In this document: piece by piece, positions 7,262-15,489 of the stretch
Layout of the letters: the number at the start of each line of letters is the position of its first letter
How positions within the stretch are numbered: the first letter of the stretch is position 1
Source: SLNP01 sp964568875
GTDB lineage: Bacteria; Bacteroidota; Bacteroidia; Bacteroidales; VadinHA17
DNA length: 64,000 bases
NCBI GenBank assembly: GCA_964568875.1
Contig: CAZMSH010000012.1
Span: 31,226-95,225, forward strand
Direction: 5' to 3'
Notes under the pieces: model-generated
The model's database searches: none
What the model was told of the DNA's origin: nothing
The model's input: only the letters and a program-made list of their open reading frames with translations
Made by a program: the position numbers and the translations under genes

Positions 7262-8019
7262 AAGCTCAGTTCGTCTTTCAGGAGTTTGTAACCCGATTTG
7301 CTCACAGGCAGTTTCTCTCCGCTTTTCAGAACCGTCACATAGGTTTCCTTTCCATATGGTTCAAGGCGGGCAATAGCGTCTACCCTTACAATATATGAGC
7401 GGTGTATCCTTACAAACTGACCGGGGGGAAGTGTCTCCTCGTAAAACTTCATCCTCTGCTGCTTGAGAGCTTTTCCGCCTGAATAATAAAGCATTACATA
7501 ATCGTCCTGTGCTTCAATGTAGTTTATATTCTCCACAGGCACTATATTAATATTGCTGCCTTTCTTTACCACTACTCTCGACAGTGATGGTGCATCAGAA
7601 GGTCTCTTTTCGATAACATCAGCAGCCCTGGTGATACTTTCTTTGCCTGCAGCCAGTTTCTCGCGGGCTTTGGCAATCGCGTCGTTGAACCTCTCAGCCG
7701 ATATCGGTTTCATAAGGTAGTCGGTAGCGTTCATCTCAAATGCTTTGAGCGCATACTGGTCATAGGCGGTTGTAAATATAATAAGCGGATTTTCATCCAT
7801 CACCTCAAGCATCTCGAATCCTGTCAGCCTTGGCATCTGAATGTCAAGAAGAACGAGGTCAGGATTTATCTCCCTGATAGCCTTGAGTCCGGCGAAACCG
7901 TCAGGGCACTCTCCTGTCAGCTGCAGGTCGGGATGGTTCTTAAGATAGTGTTTGAGTATCTCCCTTGCAGGAGCTTCATCATCTATTATCAGTACTTTTA
8001 TCGGGTTCATCTCTTTCAT
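7258..8019 (-). CDS. LytTR-family response regulator
   Basis: A 253-residue two-domain regulator. The receiver domain (residues ~5-120) has the acidic pair IIDDEAP, the phospho-acceptor LVLLDIQMP, the conserved Thr in IIFTTAYD and the Lys in LMKPIS. The C-terminal LytTR DNA-binding domain (~150-250) contains YIEAQDDYVMLYY and FVRIHRSYIVRVDAI, both highly typical. A TTG-initiated extension begins right after the kinase stop; I use the first ATG at 8019. It is the last gene of the minus-strand set LiaI-like, LiaF-like, LytS-type kinase, LytTR regulator, which points to a cell-envelope stress response. Confidence 0.93.
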   Translation of the reverse strand: MKEMNPIKVLIIDDEAPAREILKHYLKNHPDLQLTGECPDGFAGLKAIREINPDLVLLDIQMPRLTGFEMLEVMDENPLIIFTTAYDQYALKAFEMNATDYLMKPISAERFNDAIAKAREKLAAGKESITRAADVIEKRPSDAPSLSRVVVKKGSNINIVPVENINYIEAQDDYVMLYYSGGKALKQQRMKFYEETLPPGQFVRIHRSYIVRVDAIARLEPYGKETYVTVLKSGEKLPVSKSGYKLLKDELSF

Positions 8020-8037
8020 GGTATTTACCTGTGGCAA

Positions 8038-9090
8038 TTATTTCAATACCGGCATTTTGAGCCTTGCAATAAATTGTCCGTTACTCTTTTCAGTTGTCAG
8101 AGAGGCTTCCTTTCCGTAAGACAGCTCCAGCCTTCTCTGAACATTAACGAGGCCAGTGCCTGTGCCTGAGGGCAGTACCGCTTCAGGATCGTAGTTGTTA
8201 CTGATAACTATTTCGAGTATCTGCCGTGTACATCTTATGCTGGTGGTAATGTTCACCACCCCTGTGCTCTCATGTACACCATGCTTAATGGCATTTTCAT
8301 AGAGAGGCTGCAGCAGCATGTTCGGAATCCTTGCATCAAGGCATTCTTCAGTAATATCCTCAGCAGTTGTCAGCCTTTCTCCAAACCTTGTCTTTTCAAT
8401 ATCAAGGTACAACCGCAGGTTCTCCAGTTCCCTGCCAAGTGTGACAGGTTGTTCATCCTTTCTTGACAGTGCGTACCTCATGAAGTCAGAGAGCTTTATC
8501 ACCATCTCTCTGGCTTTGTCAGGATTGGTTATGGTAAGTGAACTTACCGAATTGAGGCTGTTGAACAGGAAATGGGGATTAATCTGTGACCGCAGCATTT
8601 TCAGCTCGGTTTCTTTCAGCAGGTTCTCGAGCCTCGATTCCTCCAGTTTTTTGTCAGAGAGTCTCTTATAGCTTATTATCAGGTAATAGGTAAGCAGTAC
8701 AAGTATACATATCAGCACTCCCAGTCCGGCCCTGTAGATAAATGTGTTGTTCCAATAGTCTGAATAGAGGCCTGGTTCAGGGAATATTGCATTGATTATC
8801 AAACGGCTCAGCAGCAGCCATATGATAACCAGACCCGCCGACACAGCAATAAGGTTAAATATCAGACCTGAGGTTTTGCTGATCTGCTTATTGAAAAAAC
8901 TGACCGGATACCATGATGCCAGGGCCAGAACCGAGTATATCATCATTGAGACAAATCCGTCGGTGACGGTTAACATGATGTCAGCATCATGTGTATAATA
9001 GAAAAGCAGTGACTGGCCGGCTCCGAGAAGAAGCCATGCCAGCCACCATATCACTGTTTTTGTCCTGCTTTCAAAAACCGGATGTCCCAT
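8038..9090 (-). CDS. LytS/YehU-type sensor histidine kinase
   Basis: A 350-residue membrane kinase. Four hydrophobic helices occupy residues ~12-150 (WWLAWLLLGAGQSLLFYY, MIYSVLALASWYPV, LIAVSAGLVIIWLLL and GLGVLICILVLLTYYLIISY). A short coiled linker (KKLEESRLENLLKETELKML) leads to the His_kinase motif QINPHFLFNSLNSV with the phospho-accepting His. The ATP-binding part has NMLLQPLYENAIKHGV (N box) and GTGTGLVNVQRRLELSYG (G box). It has no large extracytoplasmic domain, so it probably senses within the membrane. It is co-transcribed with the LytTR regulator downstream and LiaF-like genes upstream. Confidence 0.92.
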   Translation of the reverse strand: MGHPVFESRTKTVIWWLAWLLLGAGQSLLFYYTHDADIMLTVTDGFVSMMIYSVLALASWYPVSFFNKQISKTSGLIFNLIAVSAGLVIIWLLLSRLIINAIFPEPGLYSDYWNNTFIYRAGLGVLICILVLLTYYLIISYKRLSDKKLEESRLENLLKETELKMLRSQINPHFLFNSLNSVSSLTITNPDKAREMVIKLSDFMRYALSRKDEQPVTLGRELENLRLYLDIEKTRFGERLTTAEDITEECLDARIPNMLLQPLYENAIKHGVHESTGVVNITTSIRCTRQILEIVISNNYDPEAVLPSGTGTGLVNVQRRLELSYGKEASLTTEKSNGQFIARLKMPVLK

Positions 9091-9111
9091 TTAGTTTACG
9101 ATCGGTAACTA

Positions 9112-9840
9112 TTAGTAACATTTCAGATCTCCGCCTCCGAAGATGACAGTTCCTTTTATGACGAGTTGCCTGCCCGGATCAAAAGTCCTTCCGGGTGAGA
9201 ATTTCCTTTCATCTGAGAATCCACCCAGTATGGGAGTTATCTTCAGCACCACGTTCCAGTCTTCTGGCACAATAATCTCGGTTCCACCAAAAACGCAGGT
9301 AACCTCGAGTTCAGATACACCGGGAGCAAGCTCAGATTTTGTCAGGTCGATCTTGTTTCCACCGAAAACGCATGTGATCTCGCCGCCGGTGAAGTTGTTG
9401 CTGATTATCTGGCGGTCGCTTCCGCTGAAGACGTTTACTATATCGAGAAAATCATCTGTGCCCGAATCAGACCTGTGAAAAAGCTTTCGCGAAACACGTT
9501 GCCCGCCGAAGATGACTATTATACCGAGTGTAATAAAGACTGCAGGCCAGAACAAACGGTATGCGCCGAAAATGTCTGTAAAGATCTGGGGCAGCAGGAA
9601 AAAGGCGCCAACGGCCATTACTATTATTCCTGGTGTTTTGTCTGAGCTTCCTATGGTGATGACCAGGCCTATGACAATAAGCAGCATCTGCCAGCTGAAT
9701 ATTATATTGTCAATGAAGCCCGGGAAGATGTTGGTGTTTCTGAGCAGAAGGAATAATCCTGCCATCAGCAGCACTACTCCTATTATTGCACGGTTTCCGG
9801 TGTGGTGCCTGTGCTTGTCGGGATTGTTGTAAGTTTCCAT
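9112..9840 (-). CDS. LiaF-like cell-wall stress modulator (DUF5668 plus LiaF C-terminal domain)
   Basis: A 242-residue protein with a polar start (METYNNPDKHRHHTG) and then four hydrophobic helices (residues ~15-115, e.g. AIIGVVLLMAGLFLLL and LLIVIGLVITIG). The C-terminal domain (~140-242) has repeated short strands such as CVFGGNKIDLT, CVFGGTEIIVP, ITPILGGFSDER and GTVIFGGGDL. This GG-strand pattern is the LiaF/YvqF C-terminal signature. The upstream TTG (9849) is passed over for ATG at 9840. LiaF proteins restrain or tune LiaSR-type two-component systems. Here the partner is a LytS/LytTR pair 21 bases downstream, so a similar control role is inferred. Confidence 0.85.
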   Translation of the reverse strand: METYNNPDKHRHHTGNRAIIGVVLLMAGLFLLLRNTNIFPGFIDNIIFSWQMLLIVIGLVITIGSSDKTPGIIVMAVGAFFLLPQIFTDIFGAYRLFWPAVFITLGIIVIFGGQRVSRKLFHRSDSGTDDFLDIVNVFSGSDRQIISNNFTGGEITCVFGGNKIDLTKSELAPGVSELEVTCVFGGTEIIVPEDWNVVLKITPILGGFSDERKFSPGRTFDPGRQLVIKGTVIFGGGDLKCY

Positions 9841-9866
9841 GTTTGTCAAAATTAATAAGTTATTGT

Positions 9867-10220
9867 TTAGTTGTCTTTTCTGTTACACCATTTTTTTGGT
9901 GACGGTATCAGGAAGGTGATGCCGGTGAGTACAAGTGCTGCAGGCCAGAAGCCCACCCTTACCAAATCGGGAGTCTCTTCATAGATGTCGGGAAGTAGAA
10001 ACCATGAGCCGGCTGCAAGGAAGATTACTCCGCCTGTCAGGTTTCCGTTCAGGAACATTATCAGACTGATAAAGACAAGGAGCATTTCCCATCTGAAGTA
10101 TTCATGAATGCTGCCCCAGCCAAGAAGATCGAGTGTCGCGGCCAGCAGCATCAGTCCCAGGGCTATCAGAAAGAGACCGAAGCCGATGAGAGGATTGCGC
10201 TTTGAATTGAACTGTTTCAT
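9867..10220 (-). CDS. LiaI-like small membrane protein (DUF5668-type)
   Basis: A 117-residue protein of four hydrophobic helices (LIGFGLFLIALGLMLLAATLDLLG, MLLVFISLIMFLNG, GGVIFLAAGSWFLLPDIY, LVRVGFWPAALVLTGITFLI). It resembles the N-terminal membrane half of the LiaF-like protein encoded next to it, so the pair may derive from one duplication. It is first in the LiaF-LytS-LytTR operon. A minus-strand -7-like element TATTTTTG (10259-10252) lies about 32 bases before the start. The name DUF5668 is from memory of the family and not searched. Confidence 0.75.
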   Translation of the reverse strand: MKQFNSKRNPLIGFGLFLIALGLMLLAATLDLLGWGSIHEYFRWEMLLVFISLIMFLNGNLTGGVIFLAAGSWFLLPDIYEETPDLVRVGFWPAALVLTGITFLIPSPKKWCNRKDN

Positions 10221-10383
10221 AATATTTGATTGAGTTGTTATGAATATGCAGCAAAAATAGATGCTAATGCAGGAACCGCGGACCGGTTATTCGGTGAATG
10301 GCCTGAATTACACGGTAAACGAAGGATAGAGAGGGGTCGTGTTACTTTTTTGTTGATAATTTTTTTTATTGCATTAGGATTTA

Positions 10384-10391
10384 TATTTTTG
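10384..10391 (+). promoter_or_regulatory. -7 element upstream of the DUF177-rpmF operon
   Basis: TATTTTTG matches TAnnTTTG 18 bases before the ATG at 10410. No TTTG/TTG lies at the usual 19-21 base spacing, so only the -7 element is supported. It also rules against the longer upstream ORF as the true start. Confidence 0.4.
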
Positions 10392-10409
10392 CAGACCAAA
10401 TTCCGGGGA

Positions 10410-10928
10410 ATGTCACGATTATATTCGATACCACTAAATGGTCTGAAGGACGGTGACTACACATATGATTATGAGGTAGATGCTGATTTCTTCAGGGCAT
10501 TTGAGGGGTCTCAGATAGGAGAGTGTAACCTTAAACTAACTGTGGAATTGCAGAAGGTTTCTGGCCAGTATAATCTCTGTTTCCTTCTCAGCGGTCAGGT
10601 ACGGGTAGTCTGTGACAGATGCCTCGGGGAGTTCATGCATGCAGTTGAGAGCGAAAACAGGCTTATCGTTAAGACCGGGGAAAAGTTTGATGACAGTGAT
10701 CCCGACCTGCTTATCATTCCGGCAGGAGAGTCAGAGCTTGACCTTAGCCAGTTTATTTATGATTTTTCACATCTTGCCATACCCATAAGGAAGATTCATC
10801 CTGTGGGAGAGGACGGTAAGAGTTTATGTGACCCCGAGATGCTGAAGAGAATATCAAATGTAAAAGGTGACAATGCAGGAAGCAGACCTGAATGGGATAA
10901 GCTTAGAGAGTTGTTACATGATAATTAA
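10410..10928 (+). CDS. DUF177 (YceD-like) protein
   Basis: A 172-residue cytoplasmic protein beginning MSRLYSIPLNGLKDGDYTYD. The central strand-rich part has GQVRVVCDRCLGEFMHAV, the CxxC segment that is a landmark of DUF177/YceD, followed by DPDLLIIPAGESELDLSQFIYDF. The C-terminal region ends near EWDKLRELLHDN. DUF177 proteins sit upstream of rpmF in most bacteria and have been linked to 23S rRNA accumulation and ribosome biogenesis in plants and E. coli. Here it is 17 bases upstream of rpmF and heads the rpmF-plsX-fabH cluster. The upstream 60 codons of the longer ORF are rejected because they overlap the promoter. Confidence 0.88.
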   Translation: MSRLYSIPLNGLKDGDYTYDYEVDADFFRAFEGSQIGECNLKLTVELQKVSGQYNLCFLLSGQVRVVCDRCLGEFMHAVESENRLIVKTGEKFDDSDPDLLIIPAGESELDLSQFIYDFSHLAIPIRKIHPVGEDGKSLCDPEMLKRISNVKGDNAGSRPEWDKLRELLHDN

Positions 10929-10945
10929 AATATATTAATTGAGAA

Positions 10946-11131
10946 ATGGCACATCCAAAGAGAAAACACTCAAAGACAAGAAGAGATAAGCGCAGGACGC
11001 ACTATAAGGCTGAAGTTCCGACGCTGGGGAAATGCTCAAACTGTGGTTCGGCTATTCTGTATCACCGCGTCTGCCCTGAATGCGGTCACTACAGGGGAAA
11101 ACTTGCTGTTGAGAAGAACGTAACAGCATAA
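10946..11131 (+). CDS. rpmF: 50S ribosomal protein L32
   Basis: A 61-residue basic protein starting MAHPKRKHSKTRRDKRRTHY, the conserved L32 N-terminus. It carries a four-cysteine zinc ribbon, CSNCG then CPECGHYRG. The length is standard. It belongs to the conserved DUF177-rpmF-plsX-fabH order that couples ribosome and phospholipid/fatty-acid synthesis genes. It is a zinc-containing (C+) form. Confidence 0.97.
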   Translation: MAHPKRKHSKTRRDKRRTHYKAEVPTLGKCSNCGSAILYHRVCPECGHYRGKLAVEKNVTA

Positions 11132-11153
11132 TCAGAAACATAACCTTCGCTCC

Positions 11154-12110
11154 ATGAGAATAGGTCTGGATGCAATGGGAGGGGATTATGCTCCCCAGGC
11201 TGCCGTTGAAGGTGCAGCTGATGCTCTGCCAAAGCTTGATGATAAGACAAGAATAGTGCTTATTGGTGACGAACCACAGATAACGGCTATTCTTAATGAG
11301 CTTTCCGTTGAAAAGTCTCATTTCGATGTTATTCATACCAGTGAGGTAATTACCATGGCTGACCACCCCGCCAGAGCTTTTTCCCAAAAACGAAATTCCA
11401 GTATTGCCGTTGGGTTCGGGATGCTGAAGAAAGGACTGATTGATGGGTTCGCGAGTGCAGGGAATACAGGTGCGATGCTTGTTGGAGCAAGTTATACCGT
11501 CAATGTTATTCCTGGAATATACAGGCCGGCGCTGGCTGCCCTGGTTCCATCTATATCAGGAAAGTCCTCTGTTTTGCTTGATGTGGGAATCAATCCTGAC
11601 ACTAAGCCTGATATCCTGTTACAATACGGTATATTGGGCACAATGTATGTCAGGCACGTGATGGGAGTTGAGAATCCCCGCGTTGCCCTGATAAATATCG
11701 GCGAGGAGGAGACCAAAGGCTCAATGGCAGTACGTTCGGCATATGAGCTGATGAAAGACCACCCTGATATTAATTTTGTGGGCAACATTGAGGGGAGCGC
11801 CCTTTTTAGTGCCGATATGCCTGAAGTTCTGGTATGTGACGGTTTTGTCGGTAATGTTATAATCAAGCAGGCAGAAGCTTTTTTTACTCTTCTCAAATCG
11901 AAGAACATCAATGATCCATTCTTTGACCGTTTCGATTTCGAGAATATTGGGGGAACCCCGGTTATTGGTGTAAACGCCAACATTGTAATCGGTCATGGTA
12001 TCTCAAAGCGCAAGGCCATTGCAAACATGCTGCTCGAGACGGTTAATGTTGTGAAAGCAGACCTGGCCGGCCGGATTAAACTTACACTTTCAAATGGAAA
12101 AGAAGATTAG
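11154..12110 (+). CDS. plsX: Phosphate acyltransferase PlsX
   Basis: A 318-residue enzyme that converts acyl-ACP and phosphate to acyl-phosphate, the first step feeding PlsY in phospholipid synthesis. The family opening MRIGLDAMGGDYAPQAAVEGA is intact. Other PlsX hallmarks are GFASAGNTGAMLVGA, ALINIGEEETKGS, FVGNIEGSALF and VCDGFVGNVIIKQAEA. It lies 22 bases after rpmF and overlaps fabH by 17 bases, indicating translational coupling with the next enzyme of lipid synthesis. Confidence 0.97.
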   Translation: MRIGLDAMGGDYAPQAAVEGAADALPKLDDKTRIVLIGDEPQITAILNELSVEKSHFDVIHTSEVITMADHPARAFSQKRNSSIAVGFGMLKKGLIDGFASAGNTGAMLVGASYTVNVIPGIYRPALAALVPSISGKSSVLLDVGINPDTKPDILLQYGILGTMYVRHVMGVENPRVALINIGEEETKGSMAVRSAYELMKDHPDINFVGNIEGSALFSADMPEVLVCDGFVGNVIIKQAEAFFTLLKSKNINDPFFDRFDFENIGGTPVIGVNANIVIGHGISKRKAIANMLLETVNVVKADLAGRIKLTLSNGKED

Positions 12111-13086
12111 AGCAGCTATAACAGGACTGCACACATGGGTTCCTGAATACAGGCTTACAAATGATGAGCTTGCGACCATGGTCGACACCTCCGACGAATG
12201 GATAATGCAGAGGGTGGGGATCAGGGAGAGAAGGATTCTCAAAGGAGAGGGTGCAGGAACTTCAGACCTTGGAGCCAGGGCGGTGAGCGGTCTGCTCGAA
12301 AGCACAGGCACTTCACCTGATGAAATTGAACTGCTGATATGCGCTACTATTACCCCCGACATGCTTTTCCCTGCAACGGCAAATATTATATCCGACAAAG
12401 TCGGTATCAGGAACGGTTTTAGCTTCGATATCGGGGCCGCCTGTTCAGGTTTTATTTTTGCCCTCAAGACTGCTGCAGCCTATATAGAATCGGGAAACGT
12501 GAAGAAGGCAATTGTAGTTGGAGCAGATAAAATGTCGTCAATAACAGACTACACTGACAGAACAACATGTACTCTGTTCGGAGATGGAGCCGGGGCCGTC
12601 CTGCTTGAACCTTCTGTTGATGATAACGGAATAATAGACTATATTTTTCGTGCTGACGGTTCAGGGAGGAAATTCCTCCATATGAAAGCCGGAGGATCGG
12701 TTAGACCGGCATCGCATGAAACCGTCGATGCCCGTGAGCATTACGTATATCAGGAAGGACAGAGTGTATTCAAGTTTGCAGTTTCAAACATGGCCGATGT
12801 TGCAGTTGAAATTATGGAAAGGAATAATCTTAAACCAGAAGATATTGCCTGGCTTGTTCCGCATCAGGCCAATCTGAGAATCATCGATGCAACAGGAAAG
12901 AGAATGGGGCTTCCTCCTGAGAAGGTAATGGTCAATATTGAAAATTACGGAAATACCACCGCTGCAACAATACCGCTATGCCTGAACGATTACAGGCAAA
13001 AACTTAACAAGGGTGACAAAATAATACTTGCAGCATTCGGAGGCGGCTTTACATGGGGCTCGGTCTATATCAAATGGTCTATCTAG
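12094..13086 (+). CDS. fabH: Beta-ketoacyl-ACP synthase III
   Basis: A 330-residue condensing enzyme that starts fatty-acid synthesis from acyl-CoA and malonyl-ACP. The Cys-His-Asn triad is visible: Cys in FDIGAACSGFIFAL, His in WLVPHQANLRIID, Asn in NIENYGNTTAATIPL. The N-terminal DTSDEWIMQRVGIRERR and C-terminal GGGFTWGSVYI segments are family-typical. The start overlaps plsX by 17 bases in another frame, ending the DUF177-rpmF-plsX-fabH operon. No clear terminator follows before the bactofilin promoter region. Confidence 0.97.
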   Translation: MEKKIRAAITGLHTWVPEYRLTNDELATMVDTSDEWIMQRVGIRERRILKGEGAGTSDLGARAVSGLLESTGTSPDEIELLICATITPDMLFPATANIISDKVGIRNGFSFDIGAACSGFIFALKTAAAYIESGNVKKAIVVGADKMSSITDYTDRTTCTLFGDGAGAVLLEPSVDDNGIIDYIFRADGSGRKFLHMKAGGSVRPASHETVDAREHYVYQEGQSVFKFAVSNMADVAVEIMERNNLKPEDIAWLVPHQANLRIIDATGKRMGLPPEKVMVNIENYGNTTAATIPLCLNDYRQKLNKGDKIILAAFGGGFTWGSVYIKWSI

Positions 13087-13128
13087 TATACTCTGCCCAA
13101 CTTTTTCCCTTTCTATCGCAATAGTTTT

Positions 13129-13136
13129 TATATTTG
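13129..13136 (+). promoter_or_regulatory. -7 element upstream of bactofilin and the atp genes
   Basis: TATATTTG matches TAnnTTTG 44 bases before the bactofilin ATG. The -33 region is T-rich (TTTTTCCC) without TTG. This is the only convincing promoter seen before the bactofilin-atpZ-atpB-G gene set. Confidence 0.45.
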
Positions 13137-13179
13137 TGAGTTATTTGAACAAGATGATTATTTATTAAACCGGGGAAAA

Positions 13180-13572
13180 ATGGCGAAGATCAACGAAGCA
13201 GAAAGCACAACAGCTATTAACCTTATCAGTAACGGCACGGAAATAACCGGAGATATCAACTCATCGGGTGATATCCGTATTGACGGTTCGCTGGTAGGAA
13301 ATCTGAAGACTAAGGGGAAAGTGGTAATAGGTCCGACAGGCAGGGCAAAAGGCGAATTATATTGTAAGAATGTTGAGGTTTCAGGTACAATAGAAGGTAA
13401 GCTTGCGGTTGAACAGTTATTGAATCTTAAGTCAACTTCAAAGATAATCGGAGAGATTATTACCACCAGGCTTTCAATTGAGCCGGGTGCCAAATTCACG
13501 GGCACCTGCAAAATGAGCGAGGACGTGAATAATGGAGGAAATGCAGCCCCAAAAGGGAAAGAAGGCCAATAA
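13180..13572 (+). CDS. Bactofilin (polymer-forming cytoskeletal protein)
   Basis: A 130-residue bactofilin. The core (about residues 12-115) is a run of short beta strands with the family opening NLISNGTEITGDINSSGDIRIDGSLVGNL given here in part, then KGKVVIGPTGRAKGELYCKNVEVSGTIEGKL. This forms the right-handed beta-helix that polymerises without nucleotide. Flexible polar tails flank the core, as is normal. Bactofilins shape cells and localise wall enzymes. The gene's last 41 bases overlap atpZ, placing it at the head of the F-ATPase gene set, an order seen in several Bacteroidota. Confidence 0.92.
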   Translation: MAKINEAESTTAINLISNGTEITGDINSSGDIRIDGSLVGNLKTKGKVVIGPTGRAKGELYCKNVEVSGTIEGKLAVEQLLNLKSTSKIIGEIITTRLSIEPGAKFTGTCKMSEDVNNGGNAAPKGKEGQ

Positions 13573-13777
13573 CAAGGAACCCGAATCCCCTGTAAAAACA
13601 TATACAAGGTACAGCGGTATTGCTGTACAGATGATCGTCATCATTCTTGTTTCAGTCTGGGGCGGAAGAAAACTTGACGAACTTGCAGGAACAGAAGTGC
13701 CTGTGTTCACTGCAGTCCTATCGCTGCTGGGTGTCGCTGCAGCAATATATACATCAATAAAGGATCTGATAAGATAA
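13532..13777 (+). CDS. atpZ: AtpZ/AtpI-type small membrane subunit
   Basis: An 81-residue protein with a charged N-terminus (QPQKGKKANNKEPESP) and two membrane helices (IAVQMIVIILVSVWGGRKLD and PVFTAVLSLLGVAAAIYTSIKDLI). The RYSGIAVQM...GGRKLD pattern is characteristic of the AtpZ family that precedes atp operons. Family members are linked to divalent cation handling or assembly of the F0 sector. It begins within the bactofilin gene, so it is probably translationally coupled to it. A second ATG at 13541 exists but sits only two bases from a GGAGG, too close to be a better start. Confidence 0.82.
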   Translation: MEEMQPQKGKKANNKEPESPVKTYTRYSGIAVQMIVIILVSVWGGRKLDELAGTEVPVFTAVLSLLGVAAAIYTSIKDLIR

Positions 13778-13787
13778 TCTGTCTGCC

Positions 13788-14171
13788 TTGAAACGGTATG
13801 CAAGGGATTCGATGGTTATTACTATGCTGGCAGGGCTGCTGTTCGTTATTGTTCTGGTTCTTACCCTTAAGACCCGCTTTTTTGCACCCGCTGCCGGCGC
13901 AGTTGCTCTGGTGCCGGCTTTTCTGGCAATAAATCTGGCCACGCTTGGGCTGAGTCATGCTGGCAGAAACAGGAAGACTGAACAGCAGACACTATTCACA
14001 CTGGCTGCAGTAGGATTAAAATTCTTACTGCCGGCTGTACTTGCTGTAGTATGGTTTGCTGTTCTAAAAAAGAGCAGCCGTGCCGATGTAATACTGTTTT
14101 TTGTTGTATATTTAACCATTTCGATAGCGACAGTAGTGCTAATTGTGAAAAACCTTGAAAACCAATCTTAA
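13788..14171 (+). CDS. Four-helix membrane protein in the AtpI position
   Basis: A 127-residue hydrophobic protein with about four membrane helices (MVITMLAGLLFVIVLVL, AAGAVALVPAFLAINLATLGLSH, FLLPAVLAVVWFAVL, VVYLTISIATVVLIV). It sits between atpZ and atpB and overlaps atpB by 17 bases. Position, size and topology match AtpI (c-ring assembly factor), but sequence identity to AtpI is not obvious by eye. The first available start is TTG at 13788, giving a positive MKRYARD N-terminus. ATG at 13812 would remove it. I favour TTG. Confidence 0.6.
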   Translation: MKRYARDSMVITMLAGLLFVIVLVLTLKTRFFAPAAGAVALVPAFLAINLATLGLSHAGRNRKTEQQTLFTLAAVGLKFLLPAVLAVVWFAVLKKSSRADVILFFVVYLTISIATVVLIVKNLENQS

Positions 14172-15249
14172 CTTAACGGCAGTTTTGGCAAAGAGCAGAT
14201 TGAAATACCTGACGCTGATAATGCTGTTTTCAACAGTTACACTCTTTGCTCAGCATAACAATGATGATCGCGGTCAAAGTACCCACGATGACGCGGAGTT
14301 TACAGCTACAGAATTCATTCTCGATCATATTGCCGATTCGCATGAATGGCATATTTTAACCACACCAAAAGGAAAGCATCTGTCGGTTTACCTTCCCGTT
14401 ATCATTTACAGTAAGCACTCCGGCTTTCATCTCTTCTCTTCCCGGTACATTTCTCACGGGCACAGTTACAAAGGGTTTTCAGTACCCACAGAAGGAGACC
14501 AGAAGGGCAGAATAGTTGAGGAGACAGCTGAAAAGGAAGGTGAACTGTTTTATATGCCTCTTGATTTTTCAATAACAAAGAATGTGGCTGCCATGATGGT
14601 TGCAGTTGCCATAGGTCTTTGGCTTTTTGTTTCACTAGCCCGTTCCTACCGGAAGTCAGGTATCTCCGAACCAAGGGGTATTCAGGGTTTGCTGGAACCA
14701 ATAATTCTTTTCGTAAAGGAAGATATCGCAATCCCGAACATGGGGGAGAAGAAACATGAGAAGTTTCTGCCCTATCTGCTCACCGTCTTTTTCTTTATCC
14801 TTATTAACAACCTGTTAGGCCTGGTCCCCTTTTTTCCGTTTGGTGCCAATGTTACAGGTAATATTGCGGTTACCTTCGTGCTTGCATCATTTACCTTCCT
14901 GGTTACCCAGTTCAGTGGAAACCGTCAGTACTGGAGACACGTCTTTGCAACCCCCGGCGTGCCTTTCTGGCTACTCCCGATAATGATTGTGGTTGAGATG
15001 ATAGGACTGATTGCAAAGCCTTTTGCTCTTATGGTACGTCTTTTTGCCAATATTACGGCAGGCCATATAATTATACTGGGATTAATCAGTATTATATTCC
15101 TTTTCAAGACTCTATGGGTTTTACCAGGCGCAGCTCTGTTCGTGTTGTTTATGGATTGTCTTGAACTGCTGGTTGCATTCCTTCAGGCATATATTTTCAC
15201 TCTCCTTTCGGCTCTGTTTATTGGAATAGCAGTCGAGGAGCATCATTAA
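14155..15249 (+). CDS. atpB: ATP synthase F0 subunit a
   Basis: A 364-residue subunit a, the stator half-channel for protons. The C-terminal two-thirds show standard helices, including LTVFFFILINNLLGLVPFFPFG and the essential Arg in ALMVRLFANITAGHII. The extra ~130 N-terminal residues begin with a signal-peptide-like stretch (LKYLTLIMLFSTVTLFAQ) and a His/Asp-rich segment, as in other Bacteroidota AtpB proteins. The only start that keeps a basic residue before the signal is TTG at 14155, overlapping the upstream gene; ATG at 14221 would truncate the signal. Essential for ATP synthesis or proton pumping. Confidence 0.93.
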   Translation: MKTNLNLTAVLAKSRLKYLTLIMLFSTVTLFAQHNNDDRGQSTHDDAEFTATEFILDHIADSHEWHILTTPKGKHLSVYLPVIIYSKHSGFHLFSSRYISHGHSYKGFSVPTEGDQKGRIVEETAEKEGELFYMPLDFSITKNVAAMMVAVAIGLWLFVSLARSYRKSGISEPRGIQGLLEPIILFVKEDIAIPNMGEKKHEKFLPYLLTVFFFILINNLLGLVPFFPFGANVTGNIAVTFVLASFTFLVTQFSGNRQYWRHVFATPGVPFWLLPIMIVVEMIGLIAKPFALMVRLFANITAGHIIILGLISIIFLFKTLWVLPGAALFVLFMDCLELLVAFLQAYIFTLLSALFIGIAVEEHH

Positions 15250-15274
15250 TAATGTTTAACTAATATTTGAAGCT

Positions 15275-15478
15275 ATGACTTTATCATTAGCAGCAATCGG
15301 AGCAGGAATAGCCGTATTTGGTGCCGCCCTCGGGATCGGAAAGATAGGAGGGAATGCCATGGAGGCTATCGCACGTCAACCAGAGGCTGCATCCAGGATT
15401 CAGACGGCAATGATCATTTCGGCCGCCTTGATCGAAGGTGCAGCACTGTTTGCAATCGTTGTGGCCCTGCTGGATTAA
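15275..15478 (+). CDS. atpE: ATP synthase F0 subunit c
   Basis: A 67-residue hairpin of two membrane helices, the proton-carrying rotor subunit. The polar loop ARQPEA is conserved. The ion-binding Glu is in helix 2 (ALIEGAALF). The Na+ signature (Gln in helix 1 and Glu-Ser in helix 2) is absent, since the helix-1 position is Ile and the Glu is followed by Gly, so H+ coupling is expected. The gene is followed by an intergenic hairpin that may raise atpE expression relative to its neighbours. Confidence 0.96.
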   Translation: MTLSLAAIGAGIAVFGAALGIGKIGGNAMEAIARQPEAASRIQTAMIISAALIEGAALFAIVVALLD

Positions 15479-15489
15479 AAACCAATTTC

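Noticed and set aside
10230..10409. Longer N-terminus of the DUF177 protein with a hydrophobic segment
   Set aside because: It overlaps the -7 element and does not resemble DUF177 proteins, which are cytoplasmic.
15275..15478. Sodium-coupled ATP synthase
   Set aside because: Subunit c lacks the helix-1 Gln and the Glu-Ser pair of Na+ types; it carries IEGAA instead.
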